From assembly GCF_014836445.1 (NCBI RefSeq), contig NZ_JACSQV010000002.1, positions 258,799 to 322,798 of the forward strand: a stretch of DNA of 64,000 nt. Direction: 5' to 3'. A program made the translations under genes and the position numbers. Positions 38,401-46,561 of the stretch are shown here, piece after piece; position 1 is the stretch's first letter; every line of letters starts with the position of its first letter. The notes beneath the pieces were generated by a model that was not told the DNA's origin, made no database searches, and saw only the letters and a list, made by a program, of their open reading frames with translations. This DNA is from Cellulomonas avistercoris (GTDB taxonomy: Bacteria; Actinomycetota; Actinomycetes; Actinomycetales; Cellulomonadaceae).

Positions 38401-39607
38401 GGACGTCGAGGCGGGCGCGTTCGACAACAGCACGGTCGTCGTGCCCGTCCCGCTCGAGGCGCTCGGCGTGGAGCCGGGCACGAAGGTCGGCGTCACGGCG
38501 CAGATGCGCAGCTCGTACGCCTTCCCGGCCGACGGCGTCGTCGACGAGGTCCAGTTCACGGTCGACCCGTACGACCCGCCGCTGTGGTTCGAGTCCAACG
38601 TGGGTGCCGACTTCGTGTCGCAGGCGTTCGACGGTGCCACCGTCGACGTCCACGGCGGCCCGGGCGCCGCCGAGGCGGACATCCTGGTGCTGCACCACCT
38701 CAACGGCACGGGCGACCGCGCGCAGGTCGTCGACGTGACCGTGCCCGACGTCGTCGAGACGACCACGACGCTCGACGTCGAGTCCGCGTGGACCGCGGGC
38801 GAGGGGACCCTGTTCCAGATGACGGTCACCCCGCGCGAGGCCACGGGCACCTTCACGCTGTACGACGGCGACACCGAGCTCGGCACGACCGAGGTCGTCG
38901 ACGGGGCGGGCGTCTGGGGCACCGAGTCCCTGAACGCGGGGACGCACCAGCTGCGGGCGGAGTACCGGCCCGACACCCCGGTCTACGCGCCGTCGACGTC
39001 GAACGTCGTGGAGGCGGTGCTCGCACCGTCGGCCTCCACCACGACGCTGCGCGTCGCCCCGGCCGTCGTCCGGTACGGCCAGCAGGCCACCGCCACCGTC
39101 ACGGTGACCGGCCAGAGCTGGGCGCCGTCCGGCAAGGTGACGATCCGCGAGCGCGGCAAGGTGCTCGCGACCGCGGACGTCACGGTGGACGGGCTCACGG
39201 GCACGGCGACGGTCGCGCTGCCGCGCACCCTGGCGACGGGCACGCACGCGCTCGTCGCGGTGTACGAGGGCAACGACGACGTCGCGGGCTCCCAGGGCGC
39301 CACGCAGCAGGTCCGGGTCGTCCCCGGGTCCTCGAAGGCGACGCTCGAGACCGCGACGTGGACCGTGCCCGCGGGCAGCACGCCCACGATCACGGTGCGC
39401 GTGGGCGGCGGGGACGGGGCTCCGGCCGCGACCGGCCGCGTCACGGTGCTGCTCGGGCTGCGGCCCGTCGGCACGTTCCGCCTGGTCGACGGGGCCGCGA
39501 CCGTGACCCTGCCGGCCGTGCGGACGTCGAGCGTCGTCACGGCGCTCTACGTCGGTGACGCGGGGTACCTGCCCACGGCGACGGCGCACACCATGCGCGT
39601 CGGCTGA
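35477..39607 (+). CDS. Secreted subtilisin-like serine protease with PA and Ig-like domains
   Basis: About 1376 residues. Signal peptide (ending GAPAASAA), inhibitor-type propeptide, then a peptidase S8 domain with catalytic Asp in IIDTGIDYTHADF (about 195), His in HGHGTHVAGTAAG and Ser in NGTSMASPHVAG. A PA (protease-associated) domain is inserted between His and Ser (VARFNNATAAGAVGVILPTE). After the catalytic domain come Fn3/Ig-like beta domains and about three C-terminal Ig-like repeats (ATGTFTLYDG, PSGKVTIRERG, ATGRVTVLLG). ATG 35477 is preferred because GGGATGAG precedes it; ATG 35468 is the alternative. Probably degrades extracellular protein. No cell-wall anchor is seen. Confidence 0.92.
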   Translation: MPRRPIAGLTAVSVVLAGALLGAPAASAAPPTADLSDLLVDRDVPVDRVEGVGDALADASGTVTAFVELTTPSGVEVAADGGSPAQVRAAADATQAAAEDVVPAEASQSGARTAAAQPQRLATVTNLVSGALVLGDAAQLRALADDPDVRSVRLVASRTLDNAAQVEFTKALATWQSTGVLGTDVTVGIIDTGIDYTHADFGGPGTVEAYEAAYGADGTGPVPAGSYDPAKFLGGYDFAGVDYDADGEGEQLVPAPDENPIDVHGHGTHVAGTAAGYGITPDGETFDGDYSELESVLDWPVGPGTAPMAGLYALKVFGDVAGSTNLTALALDWAADPDGDGSFDDRLDVLNLSLGGAGAPADDPESAQVAELTALGTTVVLSAGNEGDVEDIGGSPGNGFAGLTVAWSVGKDLAFDAVEVVEASDTELVGRHAGQNSVAYAGEDVTATVAYVGERFDGCEAFTGEQAATVAGKIAYLWWDDDDASRRCGSVARFNNATAAGAVGVILPTELAVFSAGISGNEQIPGFQMTAATTDALLPEIEAGTLVATIGPGLALSTRQDVGADTLSPSSSRGVHGSLGWGKPDVAAPGQQIVSANVGSGTGASSSNGTSMASPHVAGIAALVREAHPGWSAAQVKAAIVNTATHDLATEAGGDVFYGPARVGSGRVDALAAVTSDTLLYNAERPQQTSVSFGVVPLADEPVTIRKAVTVQNLGSTARTYSTQVTSSTTSGGATITAAPASLRVPAGGTGIVTLTFTADPATVARDIDPTQQAEQIEGIAREYVSQVSGRLVLTSGDTRWRLPVQGTPRPTTDLEAADVTFPDPSAGTGELTFSGRDVESEGWYGLATPLVHAADSPRLEALPAGAETSRSTVAAGDIRHAGWASTAPAVTAAGGDPTLEGYLGIGIATDADWAVLGHALAPRILFDTDGDGETDVAARVGKLADTDYTVVEVYDPADPEEALFGPELLYPFAGDVEAGAFDNSTVVVPVPLEALGVEPGTKVGVTAQMRSSYAFPADGVVDEVQFTVDPYDPPLWFESNVGADFVSQAFDGATVDVHGGPGAAEADILVLHHLNGTGDRAQVVDVTVPDVVETTTTLDVESAWTAGEGTLFQMTVTPREATGTFTLYDGDTELGTTEVVDGAGVWGTESLNAGTHQLRAEYRPDTPVYAPSTSNVVEAVLAPSASTTTLRVAPAVVRYGQQATATVTVTGQSWAPSGKVTIRERGKVLATADVTVDGLTGTATVALPRTLATGTHALVAVYEGNDDVAGSQGATQQVRVVPGSSKATLETATWTVPAGSTPTITVRVGGGDGAPAATGRVTVLLGLRPVGTFRLVDGAATVTLPAVRTSSVVTALYVGDAGYLPTATAHTMRVG

Positions 39608-39623
39608 CCTCGCCGCCCGCGTC

Positions 39624-39665
39624 GAGCGGGTGTCGTCCGGGCATCCGTCCGGGCGACACCCGCTC
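39624..39665 (+). terminator. Hairpin terminator of the subtilase gene
   Basis: Perfect 12-bp arms GAGCGGGTGTCG (39624-39635) and CGACACCCGCTC (39654-39665) starting 17 bp after the stop. Confidence 0.75.
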
Positions 39666-39695
39666 CTGCGTGTCAAGACGTGGTGCGGCAGAGCC

Positions 39696-39701
39696 GATGG
39701 T
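39696..39701 (+). promoter_or_regulatory. -10-like element of the first DUF3806 gene, leaderless type
   Basis: GATGGT, 6-nt spacer CCCGGC, ATG 39708. The string GCCGATGRTCCCGGCATGG is shared with the second DUF3806 gene at 49671-49689. Confidence 0.35.
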
Positions 39702-39707
39702 CCCGGC

Positions 39708-40520
39708 ATGGGACTGGACCGACGGACGCCGCAAGGGAGCGGATCCGTGCTGCCCACACCCCACGGACCGACCGACGTACCCCTGCCCGCGGGTGCGGGG
39801 GACGCCACCGTGGACAAGGGCCGCGCGCCGGACGAGGTCGCGCTCCTGCGCGTCGTCGAGCACCTCGCGGACGTCCCGGACGGCGAGGCGACGGACGGTG
39901 AGCACGTGAGCGACGAGGTCGCGGACGAGGACGCCGAGCCTGCTGCCGGCGAGCCCGACCCCGGGGAGCCGGACGACGACGACGAGCCCGAGGACGCCGG
40001 AGAGCCCGAGGACGCCGAGACTTTCGACGCCGTCGCGGCCGCTCCCCCGGCCCCCGCCGCGCACGCGGTCGGCCCGGTGGCTGCCGCGCTGTCGGACACG
40101 CGCCACCGCATCGACGAGCTCAACGCGCCCGAACGGCTGTTCCTGGCGCAGCAGCGCGCGCTGGTGGCAGGCCTGTGCGCGGACCCGTCCGACGCCGCGC
40201 TCGTCAGCGCCCTGTTCGACCGGGTGCGCGAGCAGTGGCAGCAGGCGGACGACCGCCCCGACCCGCGCCCGCTGGCCGACGCGTTCGGCGTCGCGCTCGG
40301 CGACCTCGTGTGCGCGCAGGCCGAGGACCTGGGCTGGGCCACCTGCAGCGACCGCTACGGCACCGAGATCGTCCTGGCACGTGAGGACCCCGAGATCCTC
40401 GTGTACCCCGTCGCGGCCGTCGCGCAGCACTGGTCGCAGGCGGCCCCGGGGTGGTTGCTGCGGCACCTGGCGACCGTCGTGCAGGGCGTCCTGGAGGACC
40501 GGGCCCCGACGGACGACTGA
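39708..40520 (+). CDS. DUF3806 domain protein with acidic linker
   Basis: 270 residues. The N-terminal about 120 residues are low complexity and very acidic (runs of D/E around 75-105). The C-terminal 130 residues match DUF3806 (LNAPERLFLAQQRALVAGL, ADAFGVALGDLVCAQAEDLG, LVYPVAAVAQHW). Function unknown. ATG 39708 is chosen because its upstream string is shared with the paralogue at 49686; an alternative GTG 39747 has AAGGGAG before it. No signal peptide, so probably cytoplasmic. Confidence 0.75.
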   Translation: MGLDRRTPQGSGSVLPTPHGPTDVPLPAGAGDATVDKGRAPDEVALLRVVEHLADVPDGEATDGEHVSDEVADEDAEPAAGEPDPGEPDDDDEPEDAGEPEDAETFDAVAAAPPAPAAHAVGPVAAALSDTRHRIDELNAPERLFLAQQRALVAGLCADPSDAALVSALFDRVREQWQQADDRPDPRPLADAFGVALGDLVCAQAEDLGWATCSDRYGTEIVLAREDPEILVYPVAAVAQHWSQAAPGWLLRHLATVVQGVLEDRAPTDD

Positions 40521-40644
40521 CGCCCCCGTGACCCGCGGGCCCCGGCCGCCTCACCGTCCCCCGGAGGCCGCCGGGGCCCGCGCCTGCGGCCACCTGCGTG
40601 GCGCGCACGCCGCGCGTCGGCTCACACCACGGCCCGGGCGTGCC

Positions 40645-40650
40645 GATACT
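40645..40650 (+). promoter_or_regulatory. -10-like element, leaderless type
   Basis: GATACT, 6-nt spacer, GTG 40657. Confidence 0.35.
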
Positions 40651-40656
40651 GGTGTC

Positions 40657-41196
40657 GTGACGACCTTCGACGACACCGGCATGTTCGAGCTGGTCGACGA
40701 CACCCGGGGCGAGCCCGAGCCCCCGCAGCGGGCCCGCGTGGTCGTCGTGCTCGTGGTCGCCGCGGCCCTCGTCGTGGCGGGAGTCGTGTGGCTGCTCGCG
40801 GTCAGCGGGGACGACGACGCGGCGGCCGAGCAGATGACCGTCTCGCTCCTCGACCGGCCCGCGGAGCCCACGGACGAGGTGGCCGCACCGGTCGTCGACG
40901 AGACAGGCATCGACCCCTCGACCGCGCGCTTCGCCGTCCGCACGACGGCCGGCCAGCACTACGCGGCCCTGCGCTGGGGGGGCGACCTGTGCCTCGTGGC
41001 CGTGCCCGTCGGTGACGCGGCCCGCGTGGTGTGCGTCGCACCGTCGCCGCGCGCGACCGTCACGATCTCCGGCGAGGACGGGTCGCGCGTGCGCCTGGGC
41101 ACCGACGACGCACCGGCGCCGGACACCGCCGAGGGCTGGCGGGCCGCCGGGACCAACGTCTGGGTGCTCGACGCGCCCGGGCCCGCCGCCGGCTGA
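40657..41196 (+). CDS. Membrane-anchored protein of unknown function
   Basis: 179 residues with a short acidic cytoplasmic N-terminus, one TM helix (VVVVLVVAAALVVAGVVWLL, about 28-47) and an extracellular domain of about 125 residues with two cysteines (GGDLCLVAV, ARVVCVAP) that may form a disulfide. I do not recognise the family. Convergent with the exonuclease gene at 41225. Confidence 0.7.
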   Translation: MTTFDDTGMFELVDDTRGEPEPPQRARVVVVLVVAAALVVAGVVWLLAVSGDDDAAAEQMTVSLLDRPAEPTDEVAAPVVDETGIDPSTARFAVRTTAGQHYAALRWGGDLCLVAVPVGDAARVVCVAPSPRATVTISGEDGSRVRLGTDDAPAPDTAEGWRAAGTNVWVLDAPGPAAG

Positions 41197-41224
41197 GTCC
41201 CGCCCCGGCCAGTCCTGCGGCGCG

Positions 41225-42193
41225 TCAGCCGCGCGTGTCGGCAGCGTCCGTCAGCACGTCGACGATCCGCCGCACGCTCGACGTCAGCCCCCACCGTTCC
41301 GCCAGCGCGACGAGCGCGTCGGGGTCCGCGGGGACCGTCGGCAGGCGGTCGTCGACCTCGGCGACGGGTGCGTCGGGCGCGACGGTCACCACGCGCGGCG
41401 CGACCGCCAGGTAGTCCGCCGCCGCCGTCAGCCGCGTGCGCTGGGTGGCCGTCAGACCCTTGTCACCCGCGTCGCGCGCGGCCAGCACGCCCTCGAGCGT
41501 GCCGTAGCGGCTCAGCATCGCCGCGGCGGTCTTCTCACCGATGCCGGGCACGCCCGGCAGGCCGTCGCTCGGGTCCCCGCGCAGCACGGCCATGTCGGCG
41601 TACGCCCGCCCGGTCGGCACGCCGTAGCGCTCGCGCAGGACGCCCTGGTCGACCTCCAGCATCTCCTTGACGCCCTTGACGGGGTACAGCACGCGCACCG
41701 GCACGTCGTCGTCGACCAGCTGGAACAGGTCCCGGTCCCCCGTCACGACGTCCACCGCGGCGCGCTCGCCGGCGGGACGCGCGGCCTCGCGCGCGACGAG
41801 CGTGCCGATGACGTCGTCGGCCTCGTACCCCGGTGCGCCGAGGCGCGGGATGCCCAGGGCCGCGAGCACCTCGACGATGACAGGCACCTGCGCCGTCAGG
41901 GCGGCGGGCACCTCCTCCTCGCCCGTCGTGCCCGAGACCTCGCGCGCGACGCGGTGCGCCTTGTAGGACGGCACGGCCTCGACCCGGAACGCGGGGCGCC
42001 AGTCCTCGTCCCAGCACGCCACGAGGCGCGTGGGGTGCCGGTCGGCGACGAGCCGGGCGATCATCTCGACGAGCCCGCGCACGGCGTTGACGGGCGTGCC
42101 GTCCGGTGCGCGCACCGAGTCGGGCACGCCGAAGAACGCGCGGAAGTACAGCGACGCGGAGTCGAGCAGCAGCAGGCGCCCGGCCCCGCCCGT
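41225..42193 (-). CDS. 5'-3' exonuclease (PolA N-terminal domain type), apparent ACG start
   Basis: The 322-residue FEN/PolA-like exonuclease has VACWDEDWRPAFR, GYEADDVIGTLVA and VVTGDRDLFQL acidic metal-site motifs and the helix-hairpin-helix GVPGIGEKTAAAML. The conserved N-terminal strand LLLLDSASLYFRAFFG lies upstream of the first standard start (GTG 42127) and an in-frame stop blocks extension further. Only ACG 42193 has a Shine-Dalgarno (GGAGGGG, 6-nt spacing), giving TGGAGRLLLLDSAS. It is therefore likely to start at ACG; a sequencing error or true ATG/GTG here would explain it as well. Processes flaps or RNA primers. Confidence 0.8.
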   Translation of the reverse strand, partial: TGGAGRLLLLDSASLYFRAFFGVPDSVRAPDGTPVNAVRGLVEMIARLVADRHPTRLVACWDEDWRPAFRVEAVPSYKAHRVAREVSGTTGEEEVPAALTAQVPVIVEVLAALGIPRLGAPGYEADDVIGTLVAREAARPAGERAAVDVVTGDRDLFQLVDDDVPVRVLYPVKGVKEMLEVDQGVLRERYGVPTGRAYADMAVLRGDPSDGLPGVPGIGEKTAAAMLSRYGTLEGVLAARDAGDKGLTATQRTRLTAAADYLAVAPRVVTVAPDAPVAEVDDRLPTVPADPDALVALAERWGLTSSVRRIVDVLTDAADTRG

Positions 42194-42236
42194 GCGAGTC
42201 CCCTCCGGCTCGCCACGCTCCCCCCTCGCGCGCCCG

Positions 42237-43814
42237 TCAGGCGGCGCTCAGGTCGAGCTGGTCCTCGACGACCGCGACGACGCTCCACGTGCCGCCGTCG
42301 GCGTCCGTCAGCTCCCACGCGGGCACCAGCAGCGTCGCGCCCGTCGGCGTGGTCAGCAGCGTGACGCCGAGCCGTGCGCCCGTGATCGTGACGTGCTGGA
42401 CCGGCCACGCGACCGGGTCGCCCGGAGCGGGCACGGCCGGCACCGTCGGCTCGTCGGCAGGCTCGGCCTGCATCGACACGCTGTCGTCGGCGGCCGCACC
42501 CTCGGCGCGTGCCGCCAGCGGCACCATGCCGCCGAAGGAGGCCCCGAACCGCGGGTCGTTGAGCCGCTCGACGGCCTCGTCGGCGCTGATGTGGTCGTAC
42601 GTGCCGAGCTCGACGAGCGTCGCGAGCGGGCCCGACACCGACTGCACGCCCGTGCCGACCAGCTGCACGGACCAGCCCAGGCCCGTCTGCGTGCCGTCGA
42701 CGACCTGCGCGGCCGTGACGCTCACGAGGCCCGGCACACCCGTCTCGTCGGAGACCGTGAGCTCGTACCCTCCCGGGTCCACGCCGAGCCGGGTCATGAG
42801 GTCGCGCGCGGCGGCCGCCGCGGCGTCCCCCGTCGGGGTGCTGGTCGGGTCGCACACGCTCGGGTCGGCGGGGGCAGGCTCCCCGGGTGCGTCGGGCGCG
42901 GGCAGCGGCTCGACCGCGACGCCCGGCTCGGCGCCGTCCCGCGGGGCGACGTCGGGCTCGACGGCGCTCCCCTCGGCCGCCCCCGACGACGTCGCGCCGT
43001 CGAGCGTCTCCGGGACGCCGCTCGTGCACACCGACGGGTCCCAGGCGCGGTCGTAGAACCACATGCTCGCCTGCCCGTCCACGCCCACCTGCACGGTCGC
43101 GGACCGGCCGTCGTTCGCCCCGACGACCCACTGGCCCCACTCCTGGCGCGGCTCACCCGCGACGCCGAGGACGCCCGCGACGCGCGCGGCGGTGGCGGCG
43201 GTCGCCGCCGACGTCGCGTCGAACGCCCAGGCCCGGGCGGACCCCGCCGCACCCGCGAGCCCGCTGCCGCTGAACACGGTGCGTCCCCCGAACCAGCCGG
43301 GGCCCACCATCCTGCTCCGGACGTCCGCACCGGACATGTCCGCTGCAGCTGCCGTCTCGGGGGCCCCGCCCGCGCCCTGCAGCGCGATCGGCGGCGCCGA
43401 CGGCTCGTCGGCGCCCGCGGCGCCCACCGCGTAGCCCCCGCCGCCGACGAGCGCGACGCCCGCCGCGACGGCGGCCACCTGCAGCCACCGGGCCGCCGGG
43501 CGGCGCCGCGCACGTGCCGCCGCGAGCTCGTCCGTCTGGCCCGAGCCGCCCGCGTCCCCCGCGTCCCCCGCGTCCCCCGCGTCGAGCGTGAGGCCCGTGG
43601 TGTCGGCGAGGCGCGCGTGCAGGCGGGCGGCGTCGGGTGCGGCCTCGGCGGCCGGGTCCGCGGCGCGGACGCGCGCCACGGCGGCGGCCGTCCCGGCGGT
43701 GTCGGTCGGGCCGTCGGTCGGGCCGTCGGTCGCGCCGTCGGTCGGGCCGTCGGCCGGGCCGTGCGGCACCGGCTCGTCCGGCGTGCCGTCGCGCGGGTCG
43801 CGGGTGTCGTCCAT
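42237..43814 (-). CDS. Single-TM membrane protein, likely anti-sigma partner
   Basis: 525 residues. An N-terminal about 100-residue cytoplasmic region with two repeat runs (DGPTDGATDGPTDGPTD and GDAGDAGDAGDAG, encoded by 12-bp and 9-bp repeats), one TM helix (WLQVAAVAAGVALVGGGGYAV, about 110-130) and a large extracellular domain. It lies 113 bp downstream of an ECF sigma gene on the same strand, the usual place of a regulator or membrane sensor, but no zinc HxxxCxxC anti-sigma motif is visible. Role inferred from position. Confidence 0.65.
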   Translation of the reverse strand: MDDTRDPRDGTPDEPVPHGPADGPTDGATDGPTDGPTDTAGTAAAVARVRAADPAAEAAPDAARLHARLADTTGLTLDAGDAGDAGDAGGSGQTDELAAARARRRPAARWLQVAAVAAGVALVGGGGYAVGAAGADEPSAPPIALQGAGGAPETAAAADMSGADVRSRMVGPGWFGGRTVFSGSGLAGAAGSARAWAFDATSAATAATAARVAGVLGVAGEPRQEWGQWVVGANDGRSATVQVGVDGQASMWFYDRAWDPSVCTSGVPETLDGATSSGAAEGSAVEPDVAPRDGAEPGVAVEPLPAPDAPGEPAPADPSVCDPTSTPTGDAAAAAARDLMTRLGVDPGGYELTVSDETGVPGLVSVTAAQVVDGTQTGLGWSVQLVGTGVQSVSGPLATLVELGTYDHISADEAVERLNDPRFGASFGGMVPLAARAEGAAADDSVSMQAEPADEPTVPAVPAPGDPVAWPVQHVTITGARLGVTLLTTPTGATLLVPAWELTDADGGTWSVVAVVEDQLDLSAA

Positions 43815-43927
43815 GTCGTCCTCCTGGGGCGGTCGGAGCCCGATCGGTCTCTGCCCCGTATGTGTGCGGGCGGGCCCCCGTCTTGCACGCGGGCGGCGCC
43901 CGCAGCGGGATGGGCGTTGTCAGGAGA

Positions 43928-44572
43928 TCAGGGCGCGGCGTCCGCGAACGCCGCCCGCAGGCGTGAGCGCGCGCGCGACAGCGCGGCGTCCGCCCCGCCG
44001 CGCCCGATGCCGAGCGCGGCCGCGAGGCCCTCGCCCGTCAGGCCCTCCCACGCGTGCAGCAGGAGCACCTCGCGGTCGCGCGCCGACAGCGCGGCGAGCA
44101 CGGTCCGCACCGTCTCGTCGCGCACGGCCCGCAGCGCGGGGTCGTCGGCGTCGGCCTCGTCGGGCACGTCGGCGACGAGCACGGGCCGGCTCTTGCGGCG
44201 GTGGTTCGCGACGACGTACGACACGGTGCGGTACAGCCAGGGCAGCTCGGCGCCGGCGGGGACGTCCTCGCGGCGGCGCCACGCGACCGTCAGGACGTCG
44301 GCCGTGAGGTCCTCGACGTCCGACGCGCCCACGCGCCGCACGACGTACCGGTGCACCGCGGTCGCGTGGGCGTGGACGAGCCGCTCGAACCACGCCGCGT
44401 CGCGGGGCCCGTCCGGTGCGGCGTCGTCCTCGACGCGTCCGTCGCCGCGCACCGCGCGGTCGGTCCCGCCCGCGCGGTCGTCCGCGGCCGCCCGGTCGTC
44501 CCCGACCGTGCGGGCCTCCCCACGCTGGGCGGCGGCTCGGTCATCGGTGTCGTGCTCAGGCTGCGCGGGCAC
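43928..44572 (-). CDS. ECF-family RNA polymerase sigma factor
   Basis: 214 residues. Region 2 is WFERLVHAHATAVHRYVVRR ... EDLTADVLTVAWRRREDVPA with the LPWLYRTVSYVVANHRR segment; region 4 is LLHAWEGLTGEGLAAALGIG then ALSRARSRLR. An atypical N-terminal extension of about 60 residues rich in D and R precedes region 2. It probably controls a small regulon together with the downstream membrane protein. Confidence 0.9.
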   Translation of the reverse strand: MPAQPEHDTDDRAAAQRGEARTVGDDRAAADDRAGGTDRAVRGDGRVEDDAAPDGPRDAAWFERLVHAHATAVHRYVVRRVGASDVEDLTADVLTVAWRRREDVPAGAELPWLYRTVSYVVANHRRKSRPVLVADVPDEADADDPALRAVRDETVRTVLAALSARDREVLLLHAWEGLTGEGLAAALGIGRGGADAALSRARSRLRAAFADAAP

Positions 44573-44703
44573 TGCGGCTCCCGGGTCGGGCGGACGGGCG
44601 TGCGGGCGGGGGCGGTCACGCCCCTCACCCCACGGTGTCGTGGACCACCCGGATCTTGCACGCCGCCGCGCCCGGGTGTCGCCCCGTCGCCGAGCGAACG
44701 CCG

Positions 44704-44732
44704 CGGCCGGCGGCGCGCTGCACCGCCGGCCG
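44704..44732 (-). terminator. Hairpin after the EspI-like gene
   Basis: Perfect 10-bp arms CGGCCGGCGG (44704-44713) and CCGCCGGCCG (44723-44732) 14 bp beyond the stop at 44747. Confidence 0.6.
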
Positions 44733-44746
44733 ACCGAGCGCGTGCG

Positions 44747-46342
44747 TCAGAGACCGTCGGCGACGATCGCCGTCGCGCGCAGCCACGCGTCACGCGTGGC
44801 GGGGCGCAGGTTCGCGTGGTCGATGGGCCCGCCCGACACCAGGGCCTTGTCGTGCGGGACCTCGACGACCGCGCGCGTCAGGGCACCGAAGTGCGAACGC
44901 AGCCGCTGCCGCAGGTCCTTGTCGACCTTCGGCTCGGGGAACGACAGGATCGTCACCGCCTGGCGCACGAGCTCCTCCTGGCCCGTCGCGCGCAGCGCGT
45001 CGAGCGCCCACGCGGCGGACTGCGCCGTGTCCTCGCGCAGCGTCGAGACGACGACCAGCTGGTCGGCCGACTGCACGGCGGCCTGCCAGTTCGAGGCCCG
45101 CATGTTGTTGCCCGTGTCGACGACGAGCACGCGGTAGAACTGCGTGAGCACGTCGTGCAGCGCCCGGTAGGACGCCGCGTCCACGCTCTCGATCGACGCC
45201 GCGTTCTCGTCGGACGCGAGCACGTCGAACTGCTCGTCCTGCTGCGTGCGGACGTAGGAGTCCAGGTCGCCGATGCGCAGCGTGCCGCGCTGCGTGAGGT
45301 CGGGCAGCGCGTGCAGCAGGTCCACCGCGGTGCGCTGGTGGTCCGCGTGCGACGAGCGCCAGCCGAGCGTGCCGCGCGTCTCGTTGTTGTCCCACGCGAG
45401 CGTGTACCCGCCCCGGACCAGGCCGAACGTCGACGCGAGCAGCATCGTCGCGGTCGTCTTGTGCGCGCCGCCCTTGGGGTTGACGACGACGACCGTGCGC
45501 GGGCCGTCGAACGTGCGGCGGATCGCCTCGATCTGCGAGCGGCGCGCGCGCTCGGCGGCGCCCGGCCGCGGCGCGACCGCCCCGAACGTCAGGCGCCGCA
45601 CGGTGCGCTGCCAGCCGCGCTCCGCCGGGCCCTCGTGGGCCGGGTGGCGGGCAGCCAGCAGGTCGTCGAGCGTCGGCAGGACCGCGGGGTCCGACGCGCG
45701 CCGCTCGGCACGGGTCTCGCCGCGTGCCTCGCCGCGGGCCTCGCCACGTCCCTCCGCGCGGGCCGCGGCGGGCGCCGCGGCGGCGGGCTCGGGGGCGACG
45801 GGGACCTCGCCCGACGGCACGGGTGCCTCGGGCGCCACCGCGGGGACCACGGCCGTCGCACCGGACGGGACACCGGTGGCCACGACCGGGGTCGGCGTGG
45901 ACAGCGGGTCGGCCTGCGACCACGCCGGCTCCACGACGGGCACGGGCGCGCTCAGCGCCGCGAGGTCCGTCTCGTCGGCCTCGTCGACACGGCCGTCAGG
46001 GTGGATGAGCAGCGCCCACAGCCCGTCCGGGTCCCGCACCTCGACGGGCAGCGCACGCCCGGCCTCCGCCGCGATGGCGGCGATGCGTCCCGTGATGGCC
46101 GCACCCGCCTCCGCGAGGTCGGCCATCGCGATCATCTCGCGGACACCGTCGACGCTGATCTCGCCGGTGCCGTCCTCGCGGACCTCCGCGGAGATCTGCG
46201 GCAGGTGCACGGGCGCGTCCGGTGTCGGCGCCACCGCCGCGACGGCACCCGTCGACGGTGCCGGCGCCGTGTCCGGCGTCGCCTCGACCGCCCCCGTCGC
46301 AGTGCTCGGTTCCATGGCCACGTTGCCGCCCTTGCGCGTCAT
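44747..46342 (-). CDS. EspI-like MinD/ParA family ATPase
   Basis: 531 residues. The N-terminal half is Pro/Ala-rich with an Arg/Glu/Gly repeat (about 205-225) and a conserved acidic patch; the C-terminal half is a MinD/ParA ATPase with deviant Walker A VNPKGGAHKTTATMLLA and LVVDTGNN. This layout is that of EspI/Rv3876, encoded in ESX type VII secretion loci and in some actinobacterial plasmid loci. No other type VII gene (EccC, EsxA/B) is in the window. ATG 46342 has TAGGGAG 6 nt upstream; ATG 46315 is the alternative. Confidence 0.82.
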   Translation of the reverse strand: MTRKGGNVAMEPSTATGAVEATPDTAPAPSTGAVAAVAPTPDAPVHLPQISAEVREDGTGEISVDGVREMIAMADLAEAGAAITGRIAAIAAEAGRALPVEVRDPDGLWALLIHPDGRVDEADETDLAALSAPVPVVEPAWSQADPLSTPTPVVATGVPSGATAVVPAVAPEAPVPSGEVPVAPEPAAAAPAAARAEGRGEARGEARGETRAERRASDPAVLPTLDDLLAARHPAHEGPAERGWQRTVRRLTFGAVAPRPGAAERARRSQIEAIRRTFDGPRTVVVVNPKGGAHKTTATMLLASTFGLVRGGYTLAWDNNETRGTLGWRSSHADHQRTAVDLLHALPDLTQRGTLRIGDLDSYVRTQQDEQFDVLASDENAASIESVDAASYRALHDVLTQFYRVLVVDTGNNMRASNWQAAVQSADQLVVVSTLREDTAQSAAWALDALRATGQEELVRQAVTILSFPEPKVDKDLRQRLRSHFGALTRAVVEVPHDKALVSGGPIDHANLRPATRDAWLRATAIVADGL

Positions 46343-46421
46343 GTCTGCTCCCTACGTCCTGCCCGGCGCGCGACCACCGTCACCGGCACCCCGCAGGCGC
46401 GAGCACGCCACATCCTGGACG

Positions 46422-46452
46422 AACGTATCGCCACACCTCGAAGTACGCACAA
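46422..46452 (-). promoter_or_regulatory. Candidate promoter of the EspI-like gene
   Basis: -35 TTGTGC (46447-46452), 19-bp spacer, -10 TACGTT (46422-46427). The long spacer lowers confidence. Confidence 0.3.
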
Positions 46453-46561
46453 CGGAGCGGCGCCAGGCCGTGCACCACGCGTTTCGTCACGCGCTCCGGC
46501 GCTCGCACGCGGGGGCGCCCCGGGCGGGAGGTGGGGGCGCCGGCGGACGTCCGAGCGCCTC

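Noticed and set aside
35345..40342. 1665-codon minus-strand open frame
   Set aside because: Antisense to the subtilase and first DUF3806 gene; low-complexity R/G/V/D sequence with no domain, while the plus strand has clear catalytic motifs.
43550..43800. Intragenic repeats of 9 and 12 bp as mobile or recombination sites
   Set aside because: They are simple in-frame codon repeats in a disordered region, with no flanking duplication or integrase.
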